Shown: piece after piece, positions 15,956 through 23,978 of the stretch
Position numbering within the stretch: position 1 is the stretch's first letter
Layout of the letters: every line of letters begins with the position of its first letter
Assembly (NCBI GenBank): GCA_945787655.1
Contig: CALZIJ010000037.1
Span: forward strand, 1 to 37,618
Origin: Nitrospiria bacterium
GTDB taxonomy: Bacteria > Nitrospirota > Nitrospiria > SBBL01 > JAADHI01
Reading direction: 5' to 3'
Length of the DNA stretch: 37,618 bases
Made by a program: the position numbers and the translations under genes
Notes under the pieces: generated by a model
The model's input: only the letters and a program-made list of their open reading frames with translations
Told to the model about the DNA's origin: nothing
Databases searched by the model: none

Positions 15956-18223
15956 ATGTGGCTTAAATGGCTCCCTTGGCGTTTTCTAATAAAACAGGCC
16001 GCTCAGGCACATGATTTTTTAGACCCCATCGCCTTGCAATCCCGCTTGAATCGATTTGCCCAGCCTTCAGAAGTCACAGAGCCCATCGAACTTCTCCGGG
16101 CGGGTGTGCTCTTTCATGCCAGAGGCCTGATTAATACACGGGCGATTCAACACAACCTGGACTGGGTCTGGCCCTATTGGGTAGAACGGCAATTTAATCC
16201 TCTTGATGAATCTTTTATTCCTCGCGCCTTTTCCATCACCCATGTCAATCTCACTCATCGGAACTGGACAGCCGTCGGCCTGCCGGATGTGGATGCCCTG
16301 CCCATCATTGATCCTCGTGGTCTCGTCACACCGTTTCTTGATGGCTGGTCCCTGGATTTTTGGGTCATTACAAAAGAAGGCCGCATGCTTATTCCCTCCA
16401 AGCTTGCCACCGTGTCTCAAAAAATGTCTTTTGAAACGGGCCTCGGCGTGATCACGGACGTTTCACAGGAAGGACTTTCCTTAAACAGCCATCTTGAAGT
16501 ACTCACGAATGAAGACGGCCCATTTTGTCGAATTTCACTGCAGGCAAAGGCCACCACAGAAGCCGCCCTGGTGGTCACGCTCAGGCCTTATAACCCGGAA
16601 GGCATCAGTTTTATTCATGAGGCCGCGCTTTCGGAAGACCGTTCTTTTTGGCTCATCGACGACGATCATCAAGTTTTGTTCAGCACGCCTGTCGAACAAT
16701 CCTATTTTTCAAGCTATCGGCGTGGAGATGTCTTGGGCGAACTTTTTTCGGACCAAGAAGAAACCGCAATCAGTTGTGATGTCGGCATGGTCACCGCCGC
16801 TGCGATGTTTGAACTTGAACCCGGCAAAAATCGAAAAATCGATGTGGACGTTCTTTTGGAAGGAGAAAATGAATCGCGGCACAGCCATCCAGCATTGGGA
16901 AAATCCTCTGAAAAATCCGTTTGGGACCAAGCCCTGTCAGGACACTGCGTTTTAAAAATCCCGGATCAACAGATTCAGTTGCTCTATGATACCGCCCTTC
17001 GTTCGATTATTTTACATGCGCCTGATGAGGTCTACCCCGGCCCTTACACCTATAAGCGGTTTTGGTTTCGTGATGCGGCGTTTATTCTGCATGCCATGAT
17101 GTGCGCAGGCCTTTTTGACCGCGCTTGCCGCGTGCTGGACCGTTTTCACACACGCCAAACCCGTTCAGGTTATTTTCACTCACAAGACGGCGAGTGGGAC
17201 TCAAATGGCCAAGCCCTTTGGATTATGAACCGTTATTGTGAACTGAGAGGCCGCCGTCCAAAACCGGAATGGGAAAAACCGATCACCAAGGGGGCCGAAT
17301 GGATTATCAAAAAAAGACACCCGGAAAACCTTGATGCCGTTCACGCAGGCCTGCTGCCAGCCGGATTTAGTGCGGAACATCTTGGCCCGAATGACCATTA
17401 TTACTGGGACGACTTTTGGGGAGCCTCTGGACTTTTAGCGGCCGGAGACTTATGTCAGAAATATGGGCATGACAAAGCCGCATCCCGATTCCGGCAAGAA
17501 GCCAAAAGCCTGATGGCGGCAGTGGATCAGAGCCTGATCAAAAGTGCGCCGCTGAGAAGCTTGGACGGGATTCCTGCTTCTCCGTACAGACGGATGGATG
17601 GCGGCGCGGTCGGCTCTCTTGCCGCGGGTTATCCCTTACAGCTTCTGGAAGCAAATGATCCACGGCTTTTAGGGACCGTTGCCTTTTTATTAAAACATTG
17701 TTTTATCAAAGGCGGATTTTTTCAGGATATGATTCATTCCGGCATCAATCCTTATTTAACACTCCATGTGGCGCAAGTGCTGTTACGCGCAGAAGACATC
17801 CGGTTTCTTGATCTCATCCATTCCGTTGCCGAAAGCGCGTCTCCAACCGGGCAATGGCCCGAAGCGATCCACCCCAAAACAGGGGGGGGCTGTATGGGCG
17901 ATGGGCAGCATATATGGGCCGCCGCCGAATGGGTGCTTATGATTAGAAACTGCTTTATCCGTGAAGAGAAAGAAGGCCTGATTTTGTGTTCCGGCATCCC
18001 AAAACAGTGGTTGAAAAAGAATCGGGTGCTGTCCTTTGGTCCAGCCCCCACACCTTTTGGCCCGCTGAGTGTTTTTATTGAGGAAAAGGAAAATGATATT
18101 CATGTACGCTGGCGAGGCGACTGGCGAAAAAATCCACCGCATATCGAAATCCGGCTGCCCGCTTGCGTTTCAGTGACGCCTAAACCCGGTGCCACTGAAG
18201 TCTCTGTCAAGCGCAAGCCCTGA
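15956..18223 (+). CDS. Six-hairpin glycosidase-like protein
   Basis: The product is 755 residues without a signal peptide. Residues up to about 310 are beta-rich; from about 330 to 680 there is an (alpha/alpha)6-barrel with FWFRDAAF (Asp373), YYWDDFWG (Asp485, Asp486), GQWPEA (Glu636) and DGQHIWAAAEW, the arrangement of glucoamylase, trehalase and GH63-like enzymes; a small beta domain closes the protein. Acid and base residues are probably among Asp485/486 and Glu636. The substrate is unknown; alpha-glucan or trehalose-like glycosides are the best guesses. A good ribosome site (GGAGG) precedes the ATG. It is followed after 87 bases by the glycosyltransferase gene. Confidence 0.8.
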   Translation: MWLKWLPWRFLIKQAAQAHDFLDPIALQSRLNRFAQPSEVTEPIELLRAGVLFHARGLINTRAIQHNLDWVWPYWVERQFNPLDESFIPRAFSITHVNLTHRNWTAVGLPDVDALPIIDPRGLVTPFLDGWSLDFWVITKEGRMLIPSKLATVSQKMSFETGLGVITDVSQEGLSLNSHLEVLTNEDGPFCRISLQAKATTEAALVVTLRPYNPEGISFIHEAALSEDRSFWLIDDDHQVLFSTPVEQSYFSSYRRGDVLGELFSDQEETAISCDVGMVTAAAMFELEPGKNRKIDVDVLLEGENESRHSHPALGKSSEKSVWDQALSGHCVLKIPDQQIQLLYDTALRSIILHAPDEVYPGPYTYKRFWFRDAAFILHAMMCAGLFDRACRVLDRFHTRQTRSGYFHSQDGEWDSNGQALWIMNRYCELRGRRPKPEWEKPITKGAEWIIKKRHPENLDAVHAGLLPAGFSAEHLGPNDHYYWDDFWGASGLLAAGDLCQKYGHDKAASRFRQEAKSLMAAVDQSLIKSAPLRSLDGIPASPYRRMDGGAVGSLAAGYPLQLLEANDPRLLGTVAFLLKHCFIKGGFFQDMIHSGINPYLTLHVAQVLLRAEDIRFLDLIHSVAESASPTGQWPEAIHPKTGGGCMGDGQHIWAAAEWVLMIRNCFIREEKEGLILCSGIPKQWLKKNRVLSFGPAPTPFGPLSVFIEEKENDIHVRWRGDWRKNPPHIEIRLPACVSVTPKPGATEVSVKRKP

Positions 18224-18310
18224 TTAATGTTCCACAGCCAGGGCTAAAAAAATGAACGACCATATTCCCACTTGATAACCCATCCATGGTGGGGATGAAA
18301 GAGAGGCAGT

Positions 18311-19600
18311 ATGAATATACTCACGATGAGCAATACTTTCACACCCCATGTCGGGGGTGTTGCCCGATCATTAGAGCGGTTTCGCGTTGAATTCAGGAAA
18401 AGAGGACACCGGGATCTTGTGGTCGCTCCGACTTTTGAAGATCTCCCGGAAAAAGAAGTCGATGTGGTTCGTGTTCCCGCCATACAGAATTTTAATGGCA
18501 GTGACTTTTCCGTCCGGCTGCCCATCCCCGCGCTTTTATTTCCAGCGCTTGAAAAATTCAAACCGGATGTCGTACATGCGCATCATCCATTCTTGCTCGG
18601 TGACACGGCACTTCGCATCGCAGCCCTGCATCAAATCCCCCATATCTTTACGCACCACACGCTTTATGAACAATACACCCACTACGTCCCTGGAGATTCG
18701 TCCGCCATGAAACGTTTTGTGATGGAATTGTCAACCGGTTATGCAAATTTGTGTGATGCGGTCATCGCCCCCAGCGAAAGTGTCGCCTCGACCCTCCAAA
18801 AAAGGGGGGTCACCACCCCCATCGCAGTCATTCCGACAGGCATTGGAAAGGAATGGTTTTTTCAAAAAGACAGACAACGTTGTAAACAGGAAATGGGCCT
18901 TCCGGCAAAGGCTTTTGTGATTGGACATGTGGGACGGCTTGCGCCTGAAAAAAACCTGGATTTTTTGTGTGACGCAGTGATTGATTTCATGCGTCAACAT
19001 CCCGAATCACACTTTCTTCTTGTGGGGCATGGACCACTTGAAGATCATATCTCGGCAAATTTTGAAGCGGCGGGATTGGCACAGCGATACCATCCGATTG
19101 GCGAGGTCGGCCCTGAAAAACTGGTTATTGCCTATCAAGCCATGGATGCCTTTTTGTTTTCCTCTCAAAGCGAAACACAAGGAATGGTGCTTACCGAAGC
19201 GATGGCCGGAGGCACCCCTGTCGTCGCGATCGATGCGTCAGGCGTGCGTGAAGTCGTCCAGGATTGTGTCAATGGTCGGCTGATTCCCAAAGAAAACCGG
19301 GAACATTTTGTAGCATGCATCCGCTGGATATACGAACAATCCAATGATGCCCGGGAAAAAATCAGAACGGCCGCACGCGACACCGCCGAATCCTTTTCCA
19401 TCGTGCGGATGACCGCCCGTGTTCTGGGACTCTATGAAAACCTGATTCGAAAAGAACGCATCAATAAAAAAGTGGAAGACAGTGGGTGGCTTTCCTTACT
19501 GCCCCTCATCGAAACAGAATGGGACCTTTGGGCCAATCGCGCCAGTGCTGTCACTTCGGCATTGATAGATGAAGAGGACGACAATTCGGAGGAGGCATGA
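18311..19600 (+). CDS. GT4-family glycosyltransferase, glycolipid synthase-like
   Basis: A 429-residue GT-B glycosyltransferase. The N-terminal domain has the acceptor-side glycine loop PHVGGVARS and HAHHPFLLGDTA; the THHTLYEQYTHYVP segment is much like bacterial diacylglycerol alpha-glucosyltransferases. The C-terminal domain has GRLAPEKNLD and the E-x7-E motif (Glu288, Glu296). It most likely uses a nucleotide sugar at the cytoplasmic membrane face, with a lipid as probable acceptor. About 45 residues after the last family helix form an acidic tail ending in EEDDNSEEA. The ribosome site is GAGAGG. Its stop overlaps the next start by four bases, so the two are translationally coupled. Confidence 0.92.
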   Translation: MNILTMSNTFTPHVGGVARSLERFRVEFRKRGHRDLVVAPTFEDLPEKEVDVVRVPAIQNFNGSDFSVRLPIPALLFPALEKFKPDVVHAHHPFLLGDTALRIAALHQIPHIFTHHTLYEQYTHYVPGDSSAMKRFVMELSTGYANLCDAVIAPSESVASTLQKRGVTTPIAVIPTGIGKEWFFQKDRQRCKQEMGLPAKAFVIGHVGRLAPEKNLDFLCDAVIDFMRQHPESHFLLVGHGPLEDHISANFEAAGLAQRYHPIGEVGPEKLVIAYQAMDAFLFSSQSETQGMVLTEAMAGGTPVVAIDASGVREVVQDCVNGRLIPKENREHFVACIRWIYEQSNDAREKIRTAARDTAESFSIVRMTARVLGLYENLIRKERINKKVEDSGWLSLLPLIETEWDLWANRASAVTSALIDEEDDNSEEA

Positions 19601-21972
19601 TCGGAAAGATTGAAAGCTTTTTTCTAAAACTGCGGCGGGGGCTGAGCAGAAATGAATGGCTCGTACGCCTTTTAGGACTTTCCAGGGCCGAAGGGACTGA
19701 ATCCGAGGTCGGGATTGTCTTAATCCAAATCGACGGCCTGGCCCGACCTCAATTAGAAAAAGCCTTGTCCCATCGCCGAATGCCATTTCTCAAAAAATTG
19801 ATCAAAAAAGAACATTACGATTTACACACGCTATATACGGGCCTGCCCAGCAATACGCCTGCCTTTCAGGGTGAACTATTTTACGGTATTCGAACCTGTG
19901 TTCCGGCCTTTAGTTTTCGAAATCGAGAAACCGGAGAAATTATCAAAATGTTCGAACCGGGTTCTGCTTCAGCCATTCAGGAAAAACTTGAGAAAAAAGG
20001 CGAGGGCTTGTTGAAAGACGGCTGCGCCTATTCCAATATTTTTTCTGGTGGCGCAGCGGAAAGTACTTTTTGTGCCGCCACACTCGACTGGGGGAAAAGT
20101 TTACGGGGGGCCAATCCTCTTTCCATGGCGATCTTTATTTTCTGGAACATCTGGAGTTTTATCCGGGTGGGACTCCTTTTAGTGGTCGAAACCGTTTTGG
20201 CCGTGGTTGATTTTTTTAGAGGACTGATCGCAGGCCATGATTTATGGAAAGAATTGCGGTTTGTTCCCGCGCGGGTGGCGGTTTCAATCCTCCTTCGGGA
20301 GCTGGTGACCTTAAATGCCATGATGGATACCGCTCGCGGTCTCCCGGTGGTTCAACTCAATTTTATCGGTTACGACGAGCAGGCACACCGCCGTGGGCCT
20401 TCGTCTGCTTTTGCCCATTGGACATTAAAAGGGATCGACCAATCGATCAAGCGGGTCTGGAAAGCCGCTAAACGTTCGGGACGGCGCGACTATGAAATCT
20501 GGATTTATTCTGATCATGGACAAGAGGAATCCACCCCCTATGCTGAAATCACCGGCCGGTCCGTGGAAGAAGCCATTGACGAACTTTTTGACCAAGTCTC
20601 ACAACACCCCAAACCCACTCAAGGCATCGAGTTTCACCGTTCAGAATGGCTGAGCATTCCCTTTGGACGGTGGCTTTTTGGTGAAACGACACAGAAAGAA
20701 GAAGCCACACTGCTGGAACCTGTGGTAACGGCAATGGGTCCGGTCGGACATGTTTATGTCAATCGACCGCTTTCTTTGGAAATGCGCGTGCAAAAGGCAA
20801 AAGAAATGGTAGAGAAAGCCAAGATCCCCATGGTGGCGATTCCTGACCCGGAAGGGATCGTAAAAATTATGACCGCGGATGGACTTTTTCACCTGCCCGA
20901 ACATGAAAAGGATGTTTTTGGACTGGATCACCCCTTCATCGTTGAAGTCTCCGAGGACATGGTCAGACTCTGCCGCCACCCGGATTGTGGCGATTTTGTG
21001 CTTTTTGGCTGGGCCAAAAACGGCGTTTCGATTAGTTTTCCAGGAGAAAATGGTGCGCATGCCGGACCCGGTCCTAATGAAACAACCGGCTTTGCACTCT
21101 TGCCGGGTACTGCCCCGGTGACCCTGGCGGGTGACCGGACAATGCGGCCGCTGGATCTACGGGAAGGGATCCTCCAGTTTCTTGGCCGCTCCTCCAATGC
21201 ATTCCCCGGGCGACGACGAAAAAAAATACAGAAACAAGAGCACCTTCGCGTCATGACCTACAATGTACACAGTTGTATTGGAATGGATGGAAAATCCTCG
21301 CCGGAGCGGATAGCCCGTATCATCGCCCAATATGCCCCCGATATTGTCGCCCTGCAAGAGTTGGATGTCGGACGCCAGCGCACAGGGGAAGTTGATCAGG
21401 CAGAAGTCATCGCGCGAACACTTGAAATGGACTTTCATTTTCACCCTGCCATGCAAATGGCGGAAGAAAAATATGGCAACGCGATTTTAAGCCATCATCC
21501 GATCCGTTTGATCCGCGCCGCAGAACTTCCACGGCCGCCCAAAGCGCCTGGCCTGGAACCGAGAGGCGCCCTGTGGGTCAGTATCGAAATCAAGGGTGTC
21601 CCATATCAACTCATTAACACCCATTTAGGCCTTTCACGTTATGAAAGGCTGCTTCAATGTAACGCCTTATTGGGGGAAAACTGGCTGGGGCATTCAGACT
21701 GTCAAGGTCCGATCATCCTTTGCGGGGATTTCAACGCCAGTCCAAAATCCCGAGTCTGCCGGAAGCTGACCGTTCCGCTTCAAGATGCCCAGGACAGTTT
21801 GCCCAATCATCGCCCCAAACCCACCTGGTTTGGGCGGCTCCCGATTAATCGCATAGATCATATTTTTGTGGACCCCTCAATTGAGGTCCATGCGGTTGAT
21901 GTACCTCGAACAGTACTGACCCGCAATGCTTCAGATCACTTGCCTCTCATCGTCGATATCCGCCTGCCATAG
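19597..21972 (+). CDS. Fusion of alkaline-phosphatase-superfamily domain and EEP phosphodiesterase
   Basis: The 791-residue protein has two catalytic domains. Residues about 38-510 are of the type I phosphodiesterase/alkaline-phosphatase superfamily: Asp46 (IQIDGL), probable nucleophile Thr87 (SNTPAFQG), Asp260 and His264 (GYDEQAH), Asp306-His307 (SDHGQ) and a later GAHAGPG. A hydrophobic hairpin at about 175-213 interrupts it. Residues about 550-791 are an endonuclease/exonuclease/phosphatase (EEP) domain with TYNVHS, ALQELD, GDFNASP and SDHLPLI. Both folds cleave phosphodiesters or phosphomonoesters with metals. No signal peptide is seen. ATGA overlap with the glycosyltransferase implies a common product, perhaps a phospholipid or phosphoglycan. 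Confidence 0.88.
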   Translation: MIGKIESFFLKLRRGLSRNEWLVRLLGLSRAEGTESEVGIVLIQIDGLARPQLEKALSHRRMPFLKKLIKKEHYDLHTLYTGLPSNTPAFQGELFYGIRTCVPAFSFRNRETGEIIKMFEPGSASAIQEKLEKKGEGLLKDGCAYSNIFSGGAAESTFCAATLDWGKSLRGANPLSMAIFIFWNIWSFIRVGLLLVVETVLAVVDFFRGLIAGHDLWKELRFVPARVAVSILLRELVTLNAMMDTARGLPVVQLNFIGYDEQAHRRGPSSAFAHWTLKGIDQSIKRVWKAAKRSGRRDYEIWIYSDHGQEESTPYAEITGRSVEEAIDELFDQVSQHPKPTQGIEFHRSEWLSIPFGRWLFGETTQKEEATLLEPVVTAMGPVGHVYVNRPLSLEMRVQKAKEMVEKAKIPMVAIPDPEGIVKIMTADGLFHLPEHEKDVFGLDHPFIVEVSEDMVRLCRHPDCGDFVLFGWAKNGVSISFPGENGAHAGPGPNETTGFALLPGTAPVTLAGDRTMRPLDLREGILQFLGRSSNAFPGRRRKKIQKQEHLRVMTYNVHSCIGMDGKSSPERIARIIAQYAPDIVALQELDVGRQRTGEVDQAEVIARTLEMDFHFHPAMQMAEEKYGNAILSHHPIRLIRAAELPRPPKAPGLEPRGALWVSIEIKGVPYQLINTHLGLSRYERLLQCNALLGENWLGHSDCQGPIILCGDFNASPKSRVCRKLTVPLQDAQDSLPNHRPKPTWFGRLPINRIDHIFVDPSIEVHAVDVPRTVLTRNASDHLPLIVDIRLP

Positions 21973-22071
21973 CCGCAATATTCCCTTCTTCAATGTTCGA
22001 TCGCGCCCCGGAAAAAATAGATTTGCCTTTCATTCTTGATAGGCGTATTCATTAATTATGTCGTATTGATA

Positions 22072-22099
22072 TGGACACAAAAAAACGTTCAGGTATACT
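22072..22099 (+). promoter_or_regulatory. Promoter of the CBM48 gene
   Basis: TGGACA (22072-22077), a 16-base spacer and TATACT (22094-22099), each 5 of 6 to consensus. The start would be near 22106, leaving a leader of about 159 bases before the ATG. The rest of 21973-22264 shows nothing else clear. Confidence 0.55.
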
Positions 22100-22264
22100 C
22101 ATGAATCTATGGAACAGACAAGCCAATTTTTTTAAAAATGAGCCCTTTTAATTCAAAACGAAACTCTCTGTTGAAAAAAATCTCTCACTCGTTTTAGGGA
22201 TCGATGAAATCCCTTGAGTTGTCCATGTCATAAACCACGTTTCTAATATAAGGAGGACTTTCTC

Positions 22265-22570
22265 ATGGCTGCAAAAAAACAATACTTAAAATCAAAACCG
22301 ATCTGCAAAACAAAATTCATTATGCCAAAACAGGCTGTTGGTAATGCCCAGTCCGTCAATATCGTCGGAGACTTTAATCAGTGGGATATCCAGGCCACAC
22401 CCATGAAAAAGTTGAAAAACGGGTCTTTTTCGGTCGGAATCGACCTCCCCGCCGGCAAAGAATACCAATATCGCTATTTGATTGACGGGGAAAAATGGGA
22501 AAACGACTGGGCGGCTGATAAATATGTCCCTTCTTCGTTTGGCCCGGATAATTCCGTGATCGTCGTTTAA
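22265..22570 (+). CDS. Stand-alone CBM48/isoamylase N-terminal-like protein
   Basis: The 101-residue protein is nearly all one early-set beta-sandwich of the kind found at the N-terminus of isoamylase and glycogen branching enzyme and in AMPK beta subunits: VNIVGDFNQWD, a central strand FSVGIDLPAG and YQYRYLIDGEKWENDW, with the Trp and Tyr residues that stack on alpha-glucan. No catalytic domain is attached. A basic stretch (MAAKKQYLKSK) leads in. AAGGAGG precedes the ATG. It probably binds glycogen or a related glucan, or targets a partner to it; its position after the glycosidase and glycosyltransferase genes suits this. Confidence 0.87.
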   Translation: MAAKKQYLKSKPICKTKFIMPKQAVGNAQSVNIVGDFNQWDIQATPMKKLKNGSFSVGIDLPAGKEYQYRYLIDGEKWENDWAADKYVPSSFGPDNSVIVV

Positions 22571-22606
22571 TGAGCCATACACCCGCAGTCGGGACCCTGT
22601 TTTCAT

Positions 22607-23035
22607 TTACACCCAGGGCACCTTTCCTTCCACCAATTCGCCATCACTATGCGTCCCGGCTTCGAGGGCATCTGCGGGTGCCTGGATCACCACATAATAT
22701 AGGGCCTCTTTTCCGGTGTTCCACCATGCCCGCAGGGCATTGGGCAGAACGCGGACCACAGTGCCTTCTTTTATTTTAAAGCGCTCATTATCGATCATCA
22801 TCTCGCCTTCCCCGCCAATAAAAATATAAGTCTCTTCATTCCGAATGTGGCGGTGAAAAAAGTGCATCCCCGTGCCGGGTTCATCCTTGTTTAAAGAGAC
22901 TTCCACCGAGGTCAACCCCAGTAATGCCTTTAAAAATACTTTCCCTTCTAGCCGGATGGGAACGCCCTCCGGCGCAAATACATGCTCATTTAAATCCTGA
23001 AGTTTCCCAACTTCATATTTTTTGAAATACTCCAT
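22607..23035 (-). CDS. Cupin-domain protein
   Basis: A 142-residue single-cupin protein. Motif 1 is clear: FHRHIRNEETYIFIGGEGEM, giving two His and a Glu for metal binding. Motif 2, PNALRAWWNTG, has Arg where the usual His would be, so the metal site is incomplete or built differently. The rest is the usual jelly-roll. Activity cannot be assigned. AAGGAGG lies just before the ATG. It is divergent from a TetR gene across a dyad-rich 132-base region and is the probable target of that regulator. Confidence 0.88.
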   Translation of the reverse strand: MEYFKKYEVGKLQDLNEHVFAPEGVPIRLEGKVFLKALLGLTSVEVSLNKDEPGTGMHFFHRHIRNEETYIFIGGEGEMMIDNERFKIKEGTVVRVLPNALRAWWNTGKEALYYVVIQAPADALEAGTHSDGELVEGKVPWV

Positions 23036-23075
23036 GTCGCCTCCTTGAAATAAAATCAGCCCTATATTTTATACC

Positions 23076-23128
23076 GATCAGTACAGTATTATAAAAAATC
23101 CCCGGAGTCAAGATTTTTTGTACTGATC
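23076..23128. promoter_or_regulatory. Large dyad between cupin and tetR genes (operator candidate)
   Basis: GATCAGTACA (23076-23085) and TGTACTGATC (23119-23128) are perfect inverted copies; inside them AAAAAATC (23093-23100) and GATTTTTT (23112-23119) are inverted again. The right arm lies against a TATAAT (23133-23138) for the tetR gene, and a minus-strand TTGACT sits in the centre, so a bound repressor would cover promoters for both genes. Confidence 0.65.
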
Positions 23129-23167
23129 AGGATATAATAACGATACATTGGGTCACGCTGGAACCTT

Positions 23168-23773
23168 ATGGGACGAAAAAAACAATTTAAAAAAGAAGAG
23201 GCCCTGGATGCCGCCATGAGGGTGTTTTGGGAAAAAGGCTATGAAGCAACCTCCATGCAAGCCCTGGAAGATACGATGGGGCTTAAGCGAACAAGCATAT
23301 ACAACACCTTTGGCAACAAACGCGCGCTTTTTCAGTCTGTGCTGAAACATTATGTGCAAACGGTCCTCTACCATTTTGATCAGGCACTCAATAAAGCCCG
23401 CGACACGGAAGAGGCGGTGGACGCTCTGTTTCATGAAACAATCGCGCACAACTATAATCCGAAATACCCCGGCGGCTGCCTCGTTGTGCTTTCCGTACTG
23501 GAAAGCCATCAACACGATACCGGCACCTATCACATGCTGGAAGAGATCCTGCAAGGGATGAACCAAGCCCTGATTACACGCCTTAAACAAGGCGTGGCCG
23601 AAGGGGAACTCACCCCCGATACTCCGATACAACAGCTTGGGGAACAAATTAGCGCCATGCTAAACGGCATCACCGTCATGGCCAAAGCACGCTTTTCCGA
23701 AGCCAACCTCAGGAAAGTCGCCGCCTCTTCCACCAAGACGCTCCTGGATACATATCTCGTTTCTCCAAAATAA
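23168..23773 (+). CDS. TetR-family transcriptional regulator
   Basis: The 201-residue protein has a TetR helix-turn-helix at about 12-58 (ALDAAMRVFWEKGYEATSMQALEDTMGLKRTSIYNTFGNK) given here only as a stretch ending in the recognition helix RTSIYNTFGNK, followed by an all-helical ligand domain with PGGCLVVLS, a mark of one TetR subgroup. It should bind DNA as a dimer and release it on meeting a small ligand. It is divergent from the cupin gene and the intervening dyad is the likely site for control of both genes. The ligand is unknown. The ATG at 23168 has no strong ribosome site. Confidence 0.93.
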   Translation: MGRKKQFKKEEALDAAMRVFWEKGYEATSMQALEDTMGLKRTSIYNTFGNKRALFQSVLKHYVQTVLYHFDQALNKARDTEEAVDALFHETIAHNYNPKYPGGCLVVLSVLESHQHDTGTYHMLEEILQGMNQALITRLKQGVAEGELTPDTPIQQLGEQISAMLNGITVMAKARFSEANLRKVAASSTKTLLDTYLVSPK

Positions 23774-23912
23774 AAAACCGGACTACCTGTTTTTCTTGGA
23801 TAGGGCTCTTTTAAAAATACCGGGATAGGCATTGATCTTCACTTGCGTTCTTCCTTTGGTTTTCGTTACATTCATTCAGGACTGTTTGCATGATTTTTCC
23901 ATTTCTATTCCT

Positions 23913-23953
23913 GGGTCCGCCTAGGCTCTTTTTCATAAAGATCCGGCGGACCC
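23913..23953 (+). promoter_or_regulatory. Leader hairpin before the TPP enzyme
   Basis: GGGTCCGCC (23913-23921) and GGCGGACCC (23945-23953) are perfect 9-bp inverted repeats separated by 23 bases, ending 25 bases before the ATG. It could be an operator or a leader RNA hairpin. A T-rich run lies in the loop, not after the stem, so it is not a standard terminator. Confidence 0.45.
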
Positions 23954-23978
23954 GGAACAAATGAAAGAAAGGTAAAGC

